Positions 22,309 to 34,114 of a DNA stretch of 64,000 nucleotides are shown piece by piece. This stretch comes from Limonium bicolor. Taxonomy: Eukaryota > Streptophyta > Magnoliopsida > Caryophyllales > Plumbaginaceae. The position numbers were made by a program, and so were the translations under genes. The notes beneath the pieces are model-generated. The model was not told the origin of the DNA. It did no database searches and worked only from the letters and a program-made list of their open reading frames with translations. The stretch is from positions 142,488,294 through 142,552,293 of the forward strand of contig CM041779.1 in NCBI GenBank assembly GCA_023374045.1. Reading direction: 5' to 3'. Position 1 is the stretch's first letter, and each line of letters starts with the position of its first letter.

Positions 22309-24466
22309 ATGAGTCAATCTTCAGATTCCGATCATGAGTATGTTCCAATATCAAGCCCAGTAAGTATTTAGTTTATTGTCTTTGTTAATCATATTCGCAC
22401 TAACATTCATATTTCAATATTCATCTAACATTCTCTCGACCCTTATTGCAGGATAGTGACTCAACCACTGATTCAGATTGGGATGAATTTGATGAAGGCG
22501 TTCCGATCATAATGCACAGATGGATGACTACATGCAAGAGATGTATAATCGAGCTCCGGTGGTGGACACAGGTTACTTATTTCAAACAAACCAGGCCTTT
22601 AGGGGTAAAGAAGAAGCGAAAGCTTGGGTAGATAGTGTTGGCCATCCCAACCATATCTACACCATAATTCAAAGTTCTCGGTCGGGCCAAGATTTCCACA
22701 TAACATGCGAGAGGTATTGGAAACCACGAAGGACATCACGACCTGGTGTCATCAACCGGCGCAGATCATCTGGTTCAAAGAAATGTGGTTGTCCTTTTAA
22801 AATTAAGGGGTATTACACAAGCTACGGGTGTTTCTTGCAAGTGGGTAACGGATGGCATAACCATGATCTCGCAGAGTGGGCAGAGGGTCATTTTGTGGGA
22901 AAACGCCTGACTGAGGCGGAGGAGATTATGATCGACCAGAGAACCAGAGTCGGTGTGCCCCCTGTGCAATTTATTCCGAGCTCACAACAATCAACCCAGA
23001 AACGTCAGCAACAAGGAAAGACATATACAACCGGATACAAAAAACAAAACTAGTAAATAGAGATGGTCGATCTATGGTGCAGACTCTGCTGAGTGAGCTA
23101 GACAAAAACAACTACTACTACGATTACACTACAGATCCAAGTAAGTCAACTCAGTATGTCTCAAATAACTTCAATCATTTAGGTTTCATATTAATTTGAT
23201 AGATAACATGATTATATTTCACAATTTAGGATCAAACACGACTTGGGTCCATCTTCTTTGCACACCCTACATCTAGATTACTGCTCCATGCGTTCCCGTA
23301 TGTCATAGGCATTGATGCTACCTATAAAACAAACATAGCAAAAATGCCTTTGGTTCAGTTCATCGGGATGACGAGTATAGGCAAAAACTTCAGCATTGCC
23401 TTCGCCTTCCTTGTATCAGAAGCAACAGACATGTATGTGTGGGCACTTCAACAATTAAGGGACCTCCTCGGGCGGACTACAACCTCTACATTTATCACCG
23501 ACAGATGTCTGGCCCTGATGAATGCCTTAGATGAGGTATTTCCTGAATCTCATCATCTACTATGTCGGTGGCACATAAGTAGGAACGTTCAGGGGAAAGC
23601 CGAGACTTATATGGGTGATAGAGGAAGGGCGGCGGCTGCAGTCCGAATGTGGACTTCGGTTGTCTACTCGAGCACAGAGCAGGACTACAACGAGAGGTAC
23701 GCATATTTCAAGAATATACCAAAGCTACCCACGTTTCATTACGTATGTTGCATCAGTCTGGGAGAAATACAAGGAAAAATTTGTGGAGGCTTGGGTCAAG
23801 AATGTGTTGCACTTCGGCAACACAACGACAAATAGGTAAAATTGTTAATCTTGTAATGTTTAAGATAATACAGTGATTGTTATAGATCTATAAAACTTAC
23901 TTAAACATTTGATAGGGTGGAGGCGCACATTCTTCTCTAAAGGCGAGATTAAGGAGTGCTAGACACACTTTGGATGTAATCTTTCCAAAGATTAACGATC
24001 ATGTGAATACAAGCATCCGGGAGTTAAAAAAGGATTTTGAGGCAGCCAGGACAAAACACAGAAGAGAGCACATGAGGGTTCCAATCGCTGACCTGATCGG
24101 GAAGGTTAGTACCCTTTGCTTAGATGAGCTAGTCAAGGAGCTTGGAAGGACGAATTATGTGCAAATGGACAGCTCAATCTGTGGATGTGACAAGGTAACC
24201 TCTCATGGATTACCTTGCGCTTGTAAATTAAACTACATGCTGGATAGTGGTATACTATGCTCAAGAGAGGATATACATCGTTTCTGGTATACCCTAAGCT
24301 GGGAGAAACATGAATCGACAATTGATATGGTATCCTACATGGAGGAAGAACAGAATAGATGGCGAGACATAGCTTCTGAGGTAGCACAGTCAGATGATCC
24401 TACTCTGATGCGAAATGTTACAGTCAAATCCAAAACTTCCTTCACCCAGATATGGTGTGCCAATTA
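22309..24466 (+). pseudogene. MULE transposase (FAR1-like, DDE with SWIM finger), frameshifted
   Basis: A short first exon (22309-22359, rich in Ser and Asp) is followed by an intron to the acceptor at about 22452. Then come a FAR1-type DNA-binding region with Cys and His residues (CERYWK, KKCGCPFKIKG and NGWHNHDL; about 22690-22870), the MULE transposase domain with IGIDATYK (first Asp, ~23310) and FITDRCLALMNAL (second Asp, ~23500), LLCRWHI, and a SWIM-like finger CGCDKVTSHGLPCAC (~24180-24225). Probable introns are 23141-23229 and 23836-23915. Frameshifts are seen near 22510, 23005, at the 23230 exon start and near 23930. The catalytic protein is therefore not encoded in one piece. Its role was cut-and-paste transposition of the element; a source copy elsewhere may still be active. 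Confidence 0.85.
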
Positions 24467-25237
24467 GGAGAGCCATTGGAACAGGTTGGGATTGGCAGAC
24501 CTACCGGGCCCTCAAGACCAAACCGACGGGAACCTTCGTCTTGGGAGCGTAACCGACCAAGGGCAGGCCAGTCACAAGGAGCGCCATCAAATAGAAGATC
24601 ACGTAATAGAGGATCATCAAATCCGAGTCGATTCCAGCCCCTTGACAACTTCCCATACTACCAGAATTTCAACCCCAACCTATATCAATATATGACTGGG
24701 TATATTGATGTTCGTGGAGATGGGAATTGTGGTTTCAGGGTCATTGCTGACTACCTATATTCAAACGAAGAGAGGTGGAAAGATGTCCGTGTAGCATTGT
24801 ACAATCACATGAAGAATCAAGCACCGGCGAATGGACTATACAAGGCCATTTTTAACGAAGGACCGTACAACGCATGTTAAGAGCGCTTCATTGGAATTCA
24901 GGAGAGCCAGCACCTCCACATAAATGGATGCACACGGAAATGGGGTTGGATCGCGACAAGGTACACTTCGATAGTAGTTTTCTACTCTACTGTCTATGGG
25001 GGTGCGGCAAGTGCCACATACCTTCCGCTCGATAATTATACCGATCGTGATAGCCCAAGAGGAGAGATCCACATAGGAATTTGCCCCAGGGTCATTTCAT
25101 AAGGTTCGGCATGGTTCATGACTCCCCACCCCCCTGTCTATCCGCAGTGGTTCGCTTATAGAGATCCAAACACTGTCGGACCTTGGATTCATCAATTACA
25201 ATCTAGGTTAGATAGTTGGATCAACGTTGTACCTTAG
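24467..25237 (+). pseudogene. OTU-type cysteine-protease region joined to the MULE transposase
   Basis: After the transposase C-terminus and a Pro/Arg/Ser-rich linker, the frame contains IDVRGDGNCGFRVIADYL (about 24700-24760). This is the OTU hallmark in which the Asp and Cys of GDGNCGFR are catalytic-centre residues of deubiquitinases. A TAA ends the frame near 24878. Downstream segments in shifted frames (WMHTEMG, TYLPLDNYTDR, HQLQSRLDSWINVVP) continue the typical region. A stop separates it from the transposase in this copy, so whether it was a fusion or a second gene is open. Capture of ULP1-type SUMO proteases by KAONASHI MULEs is a known parallel. Confidence 0.75.
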
Positions 25238-25375
25238 TTTTTCTTTAACTTAGTTGTTGTAACTTAGTCTTTCTTTAACTTAGTGTTGTAACTTAGTTTT
25301 GTAACTTAGTTTTTCTATAAATTAGTTGTTTAACTTAGTTTCTCTTTAACTTAGTTGTTGTTTTACTCATATTGA
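25230..25375 (+). repeat. Degenerate TAACTTAGT tandem repeats
   Basis: The words aacttagttgttgtaacttag and tttctttaacttagt alternate about six times just after the OTU region. This may be the 3' UTR of the transposase/OTU transcript. It has no coding value. Confidence 0.6.
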
Positions 25376-25466
25376 CTTAAATTTGGTTATTCAAACATCT
25401 ATTATTTCAAAAAAAAGTGTCTCCCCGTAACATTCAAACTTATTCAACTAAGTTTGGTGAAAAAAA

Positions 25467-25513
25467 AATTTGTACTGCGAATAGTAAAGTATTTGCTATT
25501 CGCAGTACAAATT
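25467..25513. repeat. Perfect 18-bp inverted repeat built from TIR sequence
   Basis: aatttgtactgcgaatag (25467-25484) and its exact complement ctattcgcagtacaaatt (25496-25513) flank an 11-base spacer. The arms are the same words as the outer TIR (gctattcgcagtacaaa), so an internal pair of TIR-like sites lies about 290 bases inside the right end. Confidence 0.85.
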
Positions 25514-25716
25514 AATTTTAAGTCAAATTAATAATATAAACACATAAAAATGTAATATAAACACATAAAAATGTAATCCAACACTTTTTTTACAAAAAAA
25601 GGTTCCTGTATTGATTCCAACAAAAAAGTAACTAGTAAAATTCGCTACTAATCAACTACAAACTACTTCGGTAAATTTACTTTCGATATCATTTTTGAAA
25701 AAAAAACACAGCGACA

Positions 25717-25814
25717 CATCATTACATGTGTACAACGTCAATATAAATTAAAAAAATTTTGTACTGCGGTGATTAGTAATTTTGTACTGCGAATAGCAAC
25801 CCCCTTATCGAAAC
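25717..25814 (-). repeat. Right TIR of the MULE with TSD ttatcgaaac
   Basis: Read in reverse from 25804, the sequence is a run of g followed by ttgctattcgcagtac, continuing in step with the left TIR. The TSD copy is 25805-25814. The right terminus has two more C bases than the left has G, so the exact outermost base is uncertain by one or two positions. Confidence 0.85.
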
Positions 25815-27112
25815 ATATTAAAAACATTAAAAAGAGTAAAAATGTATCGGTTCATTAATATATAGGTTGAAATTTTATGAATTAAAAATACCAAATATAT
25901 AATTATAAAATTACTAAAAAAAAGAAAAAAAAAGAAAAAAAATACAATATATCATTTAAAAGCAAAAAAAATTAATTTTAAATAAAAAAGTTAAGAGAAT
26001 GATAAATCTAATTTTTTATAATACTTTTACTCGAAAAAAATTTAATAATGTAAAATAGTATAATAAAAAATTAAATTTAAATAAGGTAAATTTTAAAAAA
26101 TTAATTTACCATTCTCTTTAACGGTTTGTATATTTTTAATCAAATTTGTGGCTTCTCTAATATATTATACCTTTTAAAATTCTTTAGAGATTTTATTATT
26201 ATATTTTTAATTTTTTAATTTTTTTCAATTTTAACCCTTATATGAAGAACATTAAATTTTACTAGTTACTTTTTCAACATAAGTTTATTAATTTTTGTTT
26301 TGAACAAAAATATATAAACGATATTATGAAAAAAAATATTAGACTATAAAATTCGTAACTATTGTTTAATTTTTTTGTCAAATTATTTAGCTTTTACATA
26401 GTATATAATATTTTTATATAATATCATTTTATATATTTAATTTACAAATGCAAGAAAGTTACTAAATAACTTTTTAAAAAGTAAGTAGCAAAAGTTAACT
26501 TTTCTTATATATGGGTTAAAATTGAAAAAACAAAAAATACCATGTATATAATAATAATAAAATCTCCAAAAATATGAAGAATAATAAAAGGTATATTTAT
26601 ATTAGAGAAACCACAAATTTGATTTAAAATAGACAAAAATAGTAAACAGAATGATAATTTTATTTTTTTATAATCTTACTTTATAAAAATTTTATTTTTT
26701 ATAATAATACTTTATATTATTAAAATTATTATAGTAAAAATATTATAAAAAATTTGAATTATCATTCTCTTAACTACTTGGTATTTTTAATTATTTTGTA
26801 TTTTTTTAGTAATTTTATATTTATATATTTGTATTTTTAATTTTATAAAATTTCAACCTATATATTAATAAACCGATAAATTTTTATTATTTTTTACTGT
26901 TTTTAATATGTTTTTATAAATGTTGTGGTATCTTGTAAATTAAAAATATTTATTAACATGTAAGGACATTTTGGTCTTAAGAAGTTTTAGGTTACTAATT
27001 TATGGTATCTGGTGAATTAAAATTATTTTTTGTGGTATGTGGAAAACTTTTTAAAAAGCTGTGATATTTTGTGAATTAACAAACCTTTTAGTGGTATCCC
27101 GTGAATTTTCCC

Positions 27113-27894
27113 TATATATTTTATTAAGTTTTGTGGTAGCTTGTGAATTAATAATATTTAAGTCGTATACCATGAACTATGTTTATTAACAAGTAGGTGT
27201 ATTTTGGTCACAAAAAGTGTTGGGTTAGTAATTTGTGCTATCTGATGAATTAAAATTATTTTTTGTGGTATCTGAAAAAAATGAAAAAAGTGGTTTTTTA
27301 ATGAATTGACAAACTTTTTAGTGGTATCTCGTGAATTTTCCTTATTTCAAAATAACTTATTTTGAAGAAATCATTTAACTTTGTGGAATATAAATTATTT
27401 TGAACTCTATATTCTATTTTATGGCACTTAATAATTTAAAATAAATCTAAGAAATGTATAACTTGTTATAATATTTATTGCTATTTTAATATATTTTTTT
27501 AAAAAATTATTAAACTTTATAAACTTTTTTTAAATAATAGTTTTTTGAAACTTTTTTTTTAAAAATTGATTTTTTAAAATCAAATTTTGTTTAAATGTAA
27601 ACATAAATAATAGTTTTTGTTATATAAATAAATATTTGTAGTTATCTATATTTTATGGTATTATAAATTTTTGTGATTTAAAAAAATCAAACACTTGGTG
27701 ACATATTGTAAACTTTCAAAGTAATTCGTTAACCGGTGGGGTATTTTTGTTTTTTTCCCTTCCGGTCAATGGCTATAGTGGTGTTTCATTAATTTTGGGA
27801 AAAATATAGTGGCATTTCATAATTCTTTTTTTAGTGGCATTTCATGGATTAACAAAAAAAAGATGACATTTTATGAAATTTCTCATAAAGTTAA
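27113..27894. other. AT-rich intergenic DNA with a second inverted arm fragment
   Basis: The region is AT-rich with no gene. At 27290-27345 it repeats, in inverted orientation, the words gacaaactttttagtggtat and gtgaattttcc that close the long-arm element at 27112. Between 27780 and 27880 there is a diverged ggcatttcatgg-type repeat. Confidence 0.5.
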
Positions 27895-29024
27895 GGCCCT
27901 GTTCAACAGGGGCCTTTATCCAGCTTTATATCCTTTATTTTGTTGACAATTGCACTTTGATTGGATTATTTTGGTTCGGATAAAGTCAGCAAGTAGCCTT
28001 TAAAATAAAGATTAGTTTTGGCTGCATTTGGGAAATAAAGTTGTTTTACAATGTGACCTCTACCACTTCAAATACATAAATACCCTCCTCATTTCTTCAT
28101 TATTTACGATTGTGTACTTTTTCCTCATCCTTTCTCGTAAATCTTATAAAACCTACAAATTTCGTCCATGGTTCCACCACCAACTCTAAATTCACTTGAT
28201 CCTTCTCGTTGAACGACACTTGTTGTCTCGTCGATTCACTCCAAATACGTAAATTCACTTTATCATAACCTAATCGCAACAAATTCATCAGTCTTGGGTT
28301 CCTCCCACACATTCCAGAGATGCAAACAGAAATAATCTGGTACTTCAACGATTGTTTCAATCTACATCGCAAGGAGTGAAGTCTTGACAAATGTGACATT
28401 GAAGTAGGTAAAAAGGAAAAGAGAAATGCATAAATGGAGAGAGTATGCACATGTATCTAGAAATTTGGGAGATGAGTGATTATTTCGTTTTGGAAAAAAT
28501 GGGAAGAAGGAGCGAGTCCGTTTGAAGAGCGAGAAATTGCATACCACAACACAGTTTAGAGTGGAGGGAGAACAGTGGTATTTGTGTTCGTGAAAGAAAA
28601 ATAGGATTTCTGTTTTCTTTGGTAGTTCAATCAATTTTTGAATCAGTTGAACTAGTGGTACATATATGACATGGTTTGTTTTCCTCGTGGGACTCTACCT
28701 GCTTTAGCTCCACCAGTATCACTTGGTCTTCCTCATTAACAGTTCAGTTTCAAACCCTTTGCTCAAATTGAGATCATCATCGTTCACAACTGATGTGTGT
28801 GATTTCTTACCTGATTTTGATTTTGCAGCACTATCGTTCAAGTTCGACATGTAACTCATAATGGGATGGTGTTTCAGTAATCTAAACAAATAAAGGCAGC
28901 TTTAATGAGTGGGGGTTAAAATGTCTATGCCGAACACCCCAAACATAAAGCTATGCAGAATTTAAAATAAATAAATACAGTTTTAAATGAACCCCTTTAT
29001 TAAAGGCGATTGCCGAATAGATCC
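27895..29024. mobile_element. PIF/Harbinger-like non-autonomous element, 1.13 kb
   Basis: The left end is ggccctgttcaac and the right end, read in reverse, is ggatctattcggc. The 3-bp direct repeat TAA flanks it (27892-27894 and 29025-29027). TAA target duplications and GG..CTGTTC-type ends are typical of PIF/Harbinger and Tourist elements. Interior minus-strand frames (28100-28450 and a segment near 28650-28860) look partly protein-like but match nothing I know. They may be captured or decayed coding sequence. Confidence 0.55.
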
Positions 29025-29027
29025 TAA

Positions 29028-30198
29028 AAAGAAAATCAAATATATCACCGGTAGTCTCCCTCCTATTTGTTTAAGTTCTAGAGTTTTTTTAACAAAAAAG
29101 AGAGATACAAAATGGGAAAGTTTTAAAGTTTATTAGTTAATAAATTCCACGTGATCTTTTATCTGTTTCATATTTTTATTTTTATTTTCTTTAATTGTTA
29201 AGAGGTTAGTCACTTTCTATTATGGATTCCCTGTATAAAGACTAAAGAGCACATCAATATGTACATTACTTTGCACATTGTTGCTTTGATAAAACATTAA
29301 TCAGTAGTGTTTTGGACAATTTGTTATTTGATCAAATTTTATATTAAGTTGAGCAACTTGGTCATATATCTATTGTACCCTCTAGATTTTGGAGGGGCGT
29401 CTCTCTACATTCATTCTCTAAAGGTCGTTCATTTAGTGAGTCATTTCTCTTCTCACACTCATTTTCTACACACATTGGGGGTTAATAAGTAAAACAACAC
29501 ACTAATGACCTAGATGTTCTTTATAACACATGCTTCTGAACGTCTACATAAATGTCCACTACACATAGATCACCTACATTTTGCTGGCCTAACTTGTGAA
29601 CATGTCCGGTCATGCATTATTAATTAAGTCTGTTAATCTCTAAAACTCACCTTGATGCTCTAAATGAACGAAGCAAAACAAAATAGCAAACATTAGTGCA
29701 AGGAAGCAATCACACACTAGCCATATATATTTGGGGTTGAGGATGTCTTTACTAATTAGCAGCTAAAACTCAAAAATATGAATTAGAACATAAATGATAA
29801 GAAAACTATAAAGATGAAAAACATAAATAGTTACAAAAAGAGAATTGTTACCATTTAAATTTATTTAACTATAAAATAAAATTGAAATTTTGTAAGTATA
29901 TATAATGAATAATATGCTGACATAAAAACAACATGTGAGTTACGGTATCACAATATTTGTTAGCATTTAAATAATATTATTGATCTATAGTAAAATAAGG
30001 TTAAAAGATCATGAAATATGGTCTTGTATATTCCAAAACATGAGTTAAACGCCGTGATAGTTAGCACAAGGTTGAGCTCATAACTTAACAAGTCTTTTAA
30101 GGTAATATAACGACCCAGTAGTGGGGTAATACTCACAGACTATGGGCCAAAACTCAACAAACAATCTTGCATAACACTATGTCTTTATATTGCACAAC
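29028..30198. other. Unassigned region, its end probably a decayed Athila-like LTR
   Basis: I see no gene here. The last part ends ttgcacaaca immediately before the degenerate primer site at 30206. The intact Athila-like LTR ends similarly, ttgcccaaca. So at least the right part is likely the remains of a 5' LTR, whose start I cannot place. Confidence 0.4.
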
Positions 30199-30205
30199 AA
30201 GTTTT

Positions 30206-30223
30206 TGGCACCGTTGCTGGGGA
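30206..30223 (+). other. Degenerate tRNA-Asp primer binding site
   Basis: TGGCACCGTTGCTGGGGA differs from the 18-base site of the intact Athila-like element (38292-38309) at two positions. Both differences are CG to CA or TG changes, the expected decay of methylated CpG. Confidence 0.75.
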
Positions 30224-30369
30224 AATTGATAGTTTTATTCATCAGTATTTCAGTGTTTGTTTATTTTTAGTTTTGTTAATATTTCTTATTTCTAATAGCT
30301 TAGTGTTTTGTTTGTGCATACTTTCAGGTACTTTCTTTTCTTTCTATATATGCCAAATACTCAAACTAA

Positions 30370-31870
30370 GGGTTCTTCACTTGTAAATCCAAGACCCAAA
30401 CTCGAGCGTTCATTGCTAAGGGGCTAGAAGAAACATAAGAGATCTAAGTATGGCAGACAATGAACTAATAGCTGAGCTAGACCAGCAGCAAGAGAAGCCT
30501 CGGGCTCAACATTAAGCCCTCCAAGACTACTACCAGTTGTGCACCAAAGGGAGAGCCTCAGCTATAGTTCTCTCATAGATTGGCGTTGAGGAAGTCAGAC
30601 AATGGTTTTTCAAAACCCATTTCATTACAACAAATTGGGACTTGGGAAGATTCAGTAGGTTGAATCCAGATGACACACCAAACCACCCGAGCATATTCCT
30701 TGAATTCTATAATTCCTTCGGGAAACCCGGTGCTATGAATGAGAGAATTCAGTTGCAACTATTTCCACACTACCTACAAGACACAGCTACGTGGTGGTAT
30801 CGAAGTCTTCCTTCGATATCAGCCCATACTTGGGCTTTGATGGCTTCCGAAGTTCCTTGCCAAGTACTACACTACCAGTAGAACGAGATACCACATTGGA
30901 GAAACCAACCCATTCTACCAAAAATCAGGAGAGACATTGTATGATGCTTGGGATAGGTTCAATGAGATGTTGATAAACTGCTCCACTATGATTTGGATGA
31001 TCGATCTTGTGCTTATCTTTTTTCAACGGGTTGGATGATAGCAACAAGCTCCTTGTGAAATACTCAACTGGAGGCAGCTTCATGACTAAGTCTCCTCAAG
31101 AAGAAATGGTCCTTGAGACGATGACAAACTATACAAGGTAGTGGTAAAAGAAGCAATGGAAGAAATCCCAGTGCAGCTTGTCTTCTACATGTGGAGCCTA
31201 CAGATCATCTCTCAGCCCAAATTCATACTCTTACTAAGATGGTGAAGAAGTTAGATACTACCCAAAAGAGCATGTAAAACCAGTAGCTTCTTTTCTTCTA
31301 AATCATGTATGAAGGGGTGTGCCATATGTGTTGGTCCTCATGAAACCCACTATTGTGAATGGAATGGTTACATGGTTGATCAAGAAGATGTGAACTTTGT
31401 TGATAACTGCCCTGGCAATCCTTATAACTACAAGAACAACTACAACTACCCATGGAGAAATTATCTGAACTTCTCATGGAAGAACAATGATCAAATCCAA
31501 AGAGAACCAAGTAATACTTTCAACACCTCTCAAGGATATAAACCTCAAGTTTCCCACCAGTCAACTGATTCTCAAATGAGTTATAGATCTGAAAGACCTC
31601 CGGGATTCCAACAATCTCAACCCCCTTCTTCTAACACGATTGCAAAATTAAAGAATATGATGGTGACCTTCATCTCCATTGCTCAAACTAAATTCATAGA
31701 ACAAGATGCCTTTAAGGCCAACCAAGAAGCTATCAATGCTACCCAAATGGCATTTAACGAAAATCTTGAAGCCCAACTCGATCAAATCTCCTAGAAACTC
31801 TCTCAAAGATTGATTGGTACACTCCAAAGTCAACCAACACCAAACCCAAATGAGCACTTCACATCTATCT
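30370..31870 (+). pseudogene. Athila-like gag remnant
   Basis: Fragments in several frames align with the gag of the intact element. They include QWFFKTHFIT, NPDDTPNHPSIFLEFY, ERIQLQLFPHYLQDTATWWY (about 30600-30810), and a zinc-knuckle-like CAICVGPHETHYC followed by Asn/Tyr-rich sequence (from 31318). Many stops and frameshifts interrupt it. The longest open piece is 31309-31794. Confidence 0.75.
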
Positions 31871-32279
31871 TTGTGAAATAAAGAGTTGAGACGAGGTTGA
31901 ATTGGTTATTGTGGTTGAGGCTTCTAAATACCACCCTCTTCATCAAGCTTGGGCAATCTCAATTGAATCATTCAAGAAAAAGATAGCCATACCTAAAGCT
32001 TCTTCAAAAATTCATGAGCACGACATTCGATATGAGAGGATGCATCTTGAGAGACTCCTTGCCAATTACAAAAAAGAAAGAGTCGAGTTGGAGGATAAAG
32101 ATGAAGGGGTCAAGGAAATGATGTTGAGAAGCAACAAAAAGATAAAGGAAATCTAAATGTCACATGATTTGGATGAACCACAGGAGGATAAAAAAGAGAG
32201 GGTTGAGGTGGCAATACAAAAAACTTCTCAAAACGCCCCTATAGACCCAGCTACATAAGAACTCTCTCCTTATGAACCA

Positions 32280-32860
32280 CCTTTGCCTTTCCCATCTGAG
32301 TTAAAAAGTATAGACTTGATGCTGAGTATGGGAAGTTTCTTGCATTGCTGAAACAGTTAAGTGTCAATATCCCATTTGTTCCACTATGCAAAATTTCTCA
32401 AGCATCTTATTTTCAAGAAAAAAAGTTGGCCGAATTAGGGACCATTCAGCTCAATGAGACTTGCTCTGCCATTCTTTATAAATAGTTGCCCTCAAAGTGC
32501 AACGATCTGGGTAGCTTCACCATCTCATGCATGATTGGAAGCACCTCCTTTGAATACTCCTTATGTGATCTAGGTGCTTCTATCAACTTGATGCCTCTCT
32601 CTATCTTCAAGAGGCTGGGAATTGGTGAATTGAAAAAGACCAAGATGGTTCTCCAGCTCACGGATGGGGCTATAGTTTATCCAAGCAGAGTGGTGGAGGA
32701 TGTCATCATTAAAGTGGATCCCTTATACTTCTTAGTGTGACTTTATCATCCTTCAGCATCAAGGAAGTATTTAATACACCTCTCATCCTTGGTCGACTCT
32801 TCCTTGCTACAGCTGATGCACACATTGTGGCAGATAAAAGGACCATCACCGTTCAAGCCT
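32280..32860 (+). pseudogene. Athila-like retropepsin remnant
   Basis: CDLGASINLMPLSIFKRLGIG (about 32565-32630) is the aspartic protease core, with the D-L-G-A-S active-site variant used by this lineage. TPLILGRLFLATA-like words follow in another frame near 32775-32820. The frame is open only at 32486-32740. A jump to post-pol sequence follows, so this copy is non-autonomous. Confidence 0.72.
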
Positions 32861-34114
32861 GATAAATTGGTCTTTAACGTTGGAAGGTTCCCAAGCATCA
32901 AGTCTACTACTAGCAAGCTCATCCACAAAGAGGATCAACCACCAACTTCATCATCTTATTCACTTCTCTTCTTCACTTTACATAAGGGGATGACTATCAA
33001 AACAGAACCACCATCAGTTATCAACAAGAAGAAAAATCAAGGTGAGAAAGACAAAGGTAAACTCTCAACAAAATGGAAGCCTAATGTATTCAATTCATGC
33101 TTCGTGTGTCCTCCTCACACCCATCCCCCAAGTGGTTGACTTGGTAAGGTCTAGCCAAAGACCATAAAGAAGGGAAGCTTTATGAGAGGCTAACTGGATT
33201 TCATTTCATGTCCTTAAGTCTAAATTGCTTTGATTTGATAACTCATTTAAGTTAATGGGATTTTTTAGCAATCTTCGGAATTGCTTTTCATGCCTTAATT
33301 GGTGGTGTTTGTGTTGTGTATATATTATGAAAACAAGTATACCCCTAAGAAAATGGATGGATTATGAAGGAACTTTTGGTTAAAAAATTCCATGGACCTT
33401 CATCTTCCAAAGTCCAAGGCAGCGCCTCAATGACCTCGGACACTCACAAGTGTGAGGGAACCCCACCTACAATCCGTCTCTTATCAGAGGAGTACTAGTT
33501 TCTTTCTCTTTTTGCTTTCGCGCACTACAACTCATACCTCTTTTGTTCCATTACTCTATGGTTCATGCTCCAAAAAGGTCTTTTGTTTCTCCCAATCTTG
33601 TCATTAAACAATGAGGACATTGTCCCATTTAAGTGTGGGGGAAATGGCCTTTTCTTATTGTGCACTACTCAGTCTGCATGCTTATTCATTGCTTCCACCT
33701 ATGAGTTACATTTATAGTAAGCAAGTTCCCATATGAATTCTTGGGATTTTTCATCAAAAAAATTCTCTTGAAGAGCATATATATGTGGTGCAACCATATG
33801 ACCCTTTCTTGGTGAATTTTTATTTCTTAGGGTTCTTTATATCTTATCATCCATTAACTGCTACAAAGTGCTTCCTAGTAAAAAATATTAAAGGGACCTG
33901 AGAGACACCATTTTGGTAACCAACAAAAATGAGGGTTGAGTGTTCTTGAATGCAAATGTGAAATGCTTAAATCTCTTCTCCTCACCTCTTGTGCAAAAGT
34001 GAAACAAATGCAAATATTTATTTTCCTTTTGTTTTCTCTCTAATGCTCATTCTTGAGAGAGGTTGGCCATGGTAAAAGTTTACCAAGTTACATAATCTTT
34101 TAAACTTTGAAGTA

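Larger units (their letters stand above)
15874..25804 (+). mobile_element. Mutator-like element (MULE), ~9.9 kb, with mobile-domain gene, transposase and OTU region
   Basis: The element is bounded by inverted repeats that start gggttgctattcgcagtac on the left and end in the complement on the right. A 10-bp direct repeat, ttatcgaaac (15864-15873 and 25805-25814), flanks it, within the 8-11 bp target duplications usual for MULEs. Cargo in order: plant-mobile-domain gene (17043-19501, plus), small gene (20464-20901, minus), 76-bp minisatellite (21105-22142), transposase (22309-24466, plus) and OTU-like region (24467-25237). A second left end and second mobile-domain gene (from 11089) arose by tandem duplication. 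Several frameshifts suggest this copy no longer makes intact transposase. Confidence 0.88.
10864..27112. mobile_element. AT-rich element with long inverted arms, interrupted by the MULE
   Basis: The left arm begins gggaaaattcacgggatacc at 10864. It recurs at about 15651 in the second duplication unit, reaches the MULE target site, and resumes at 25815. The right end, read in reverse from 27112, starts with the same words and follows the same order of motifs (taccactaaaaa, gtttgttaattca, accaga-tacca, cacaacattta) for several hundred bases. Without the MULE and the duplication the element would be about 1.5 kb with arms of several hundred bases and no coding capacity. This is the structure of a non-autonomous fold-back or long-TIR DNA element. 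Further partial arms lie at 10285-10860 and 27290-27345. Confidence 0.6.
30199..34110 (+). mobile_element. Decayed, internally deleted Athila-like retrotransposon
   Basis: The order is degenerate primer site (30206-30223), gag remnant, protease remnant, then a jump at about 32830-33150 straight to the pol-downstream region. That region matches the intact element: ggtctagccaaagacc at 33149 corresponds to 44013; the gacctcggacactcacaagtgtg block near 33432 to 47200; the cattgtccc..agtgtggggg block near 33620 to 47375; and ttggccatggtaaaagtt near 34062 to 47830. Reverse transcriptase, RNase H, integrase and the extra ORF are absent. No matching 3' LTR was recognised after 34110. Confidence 0.75.
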
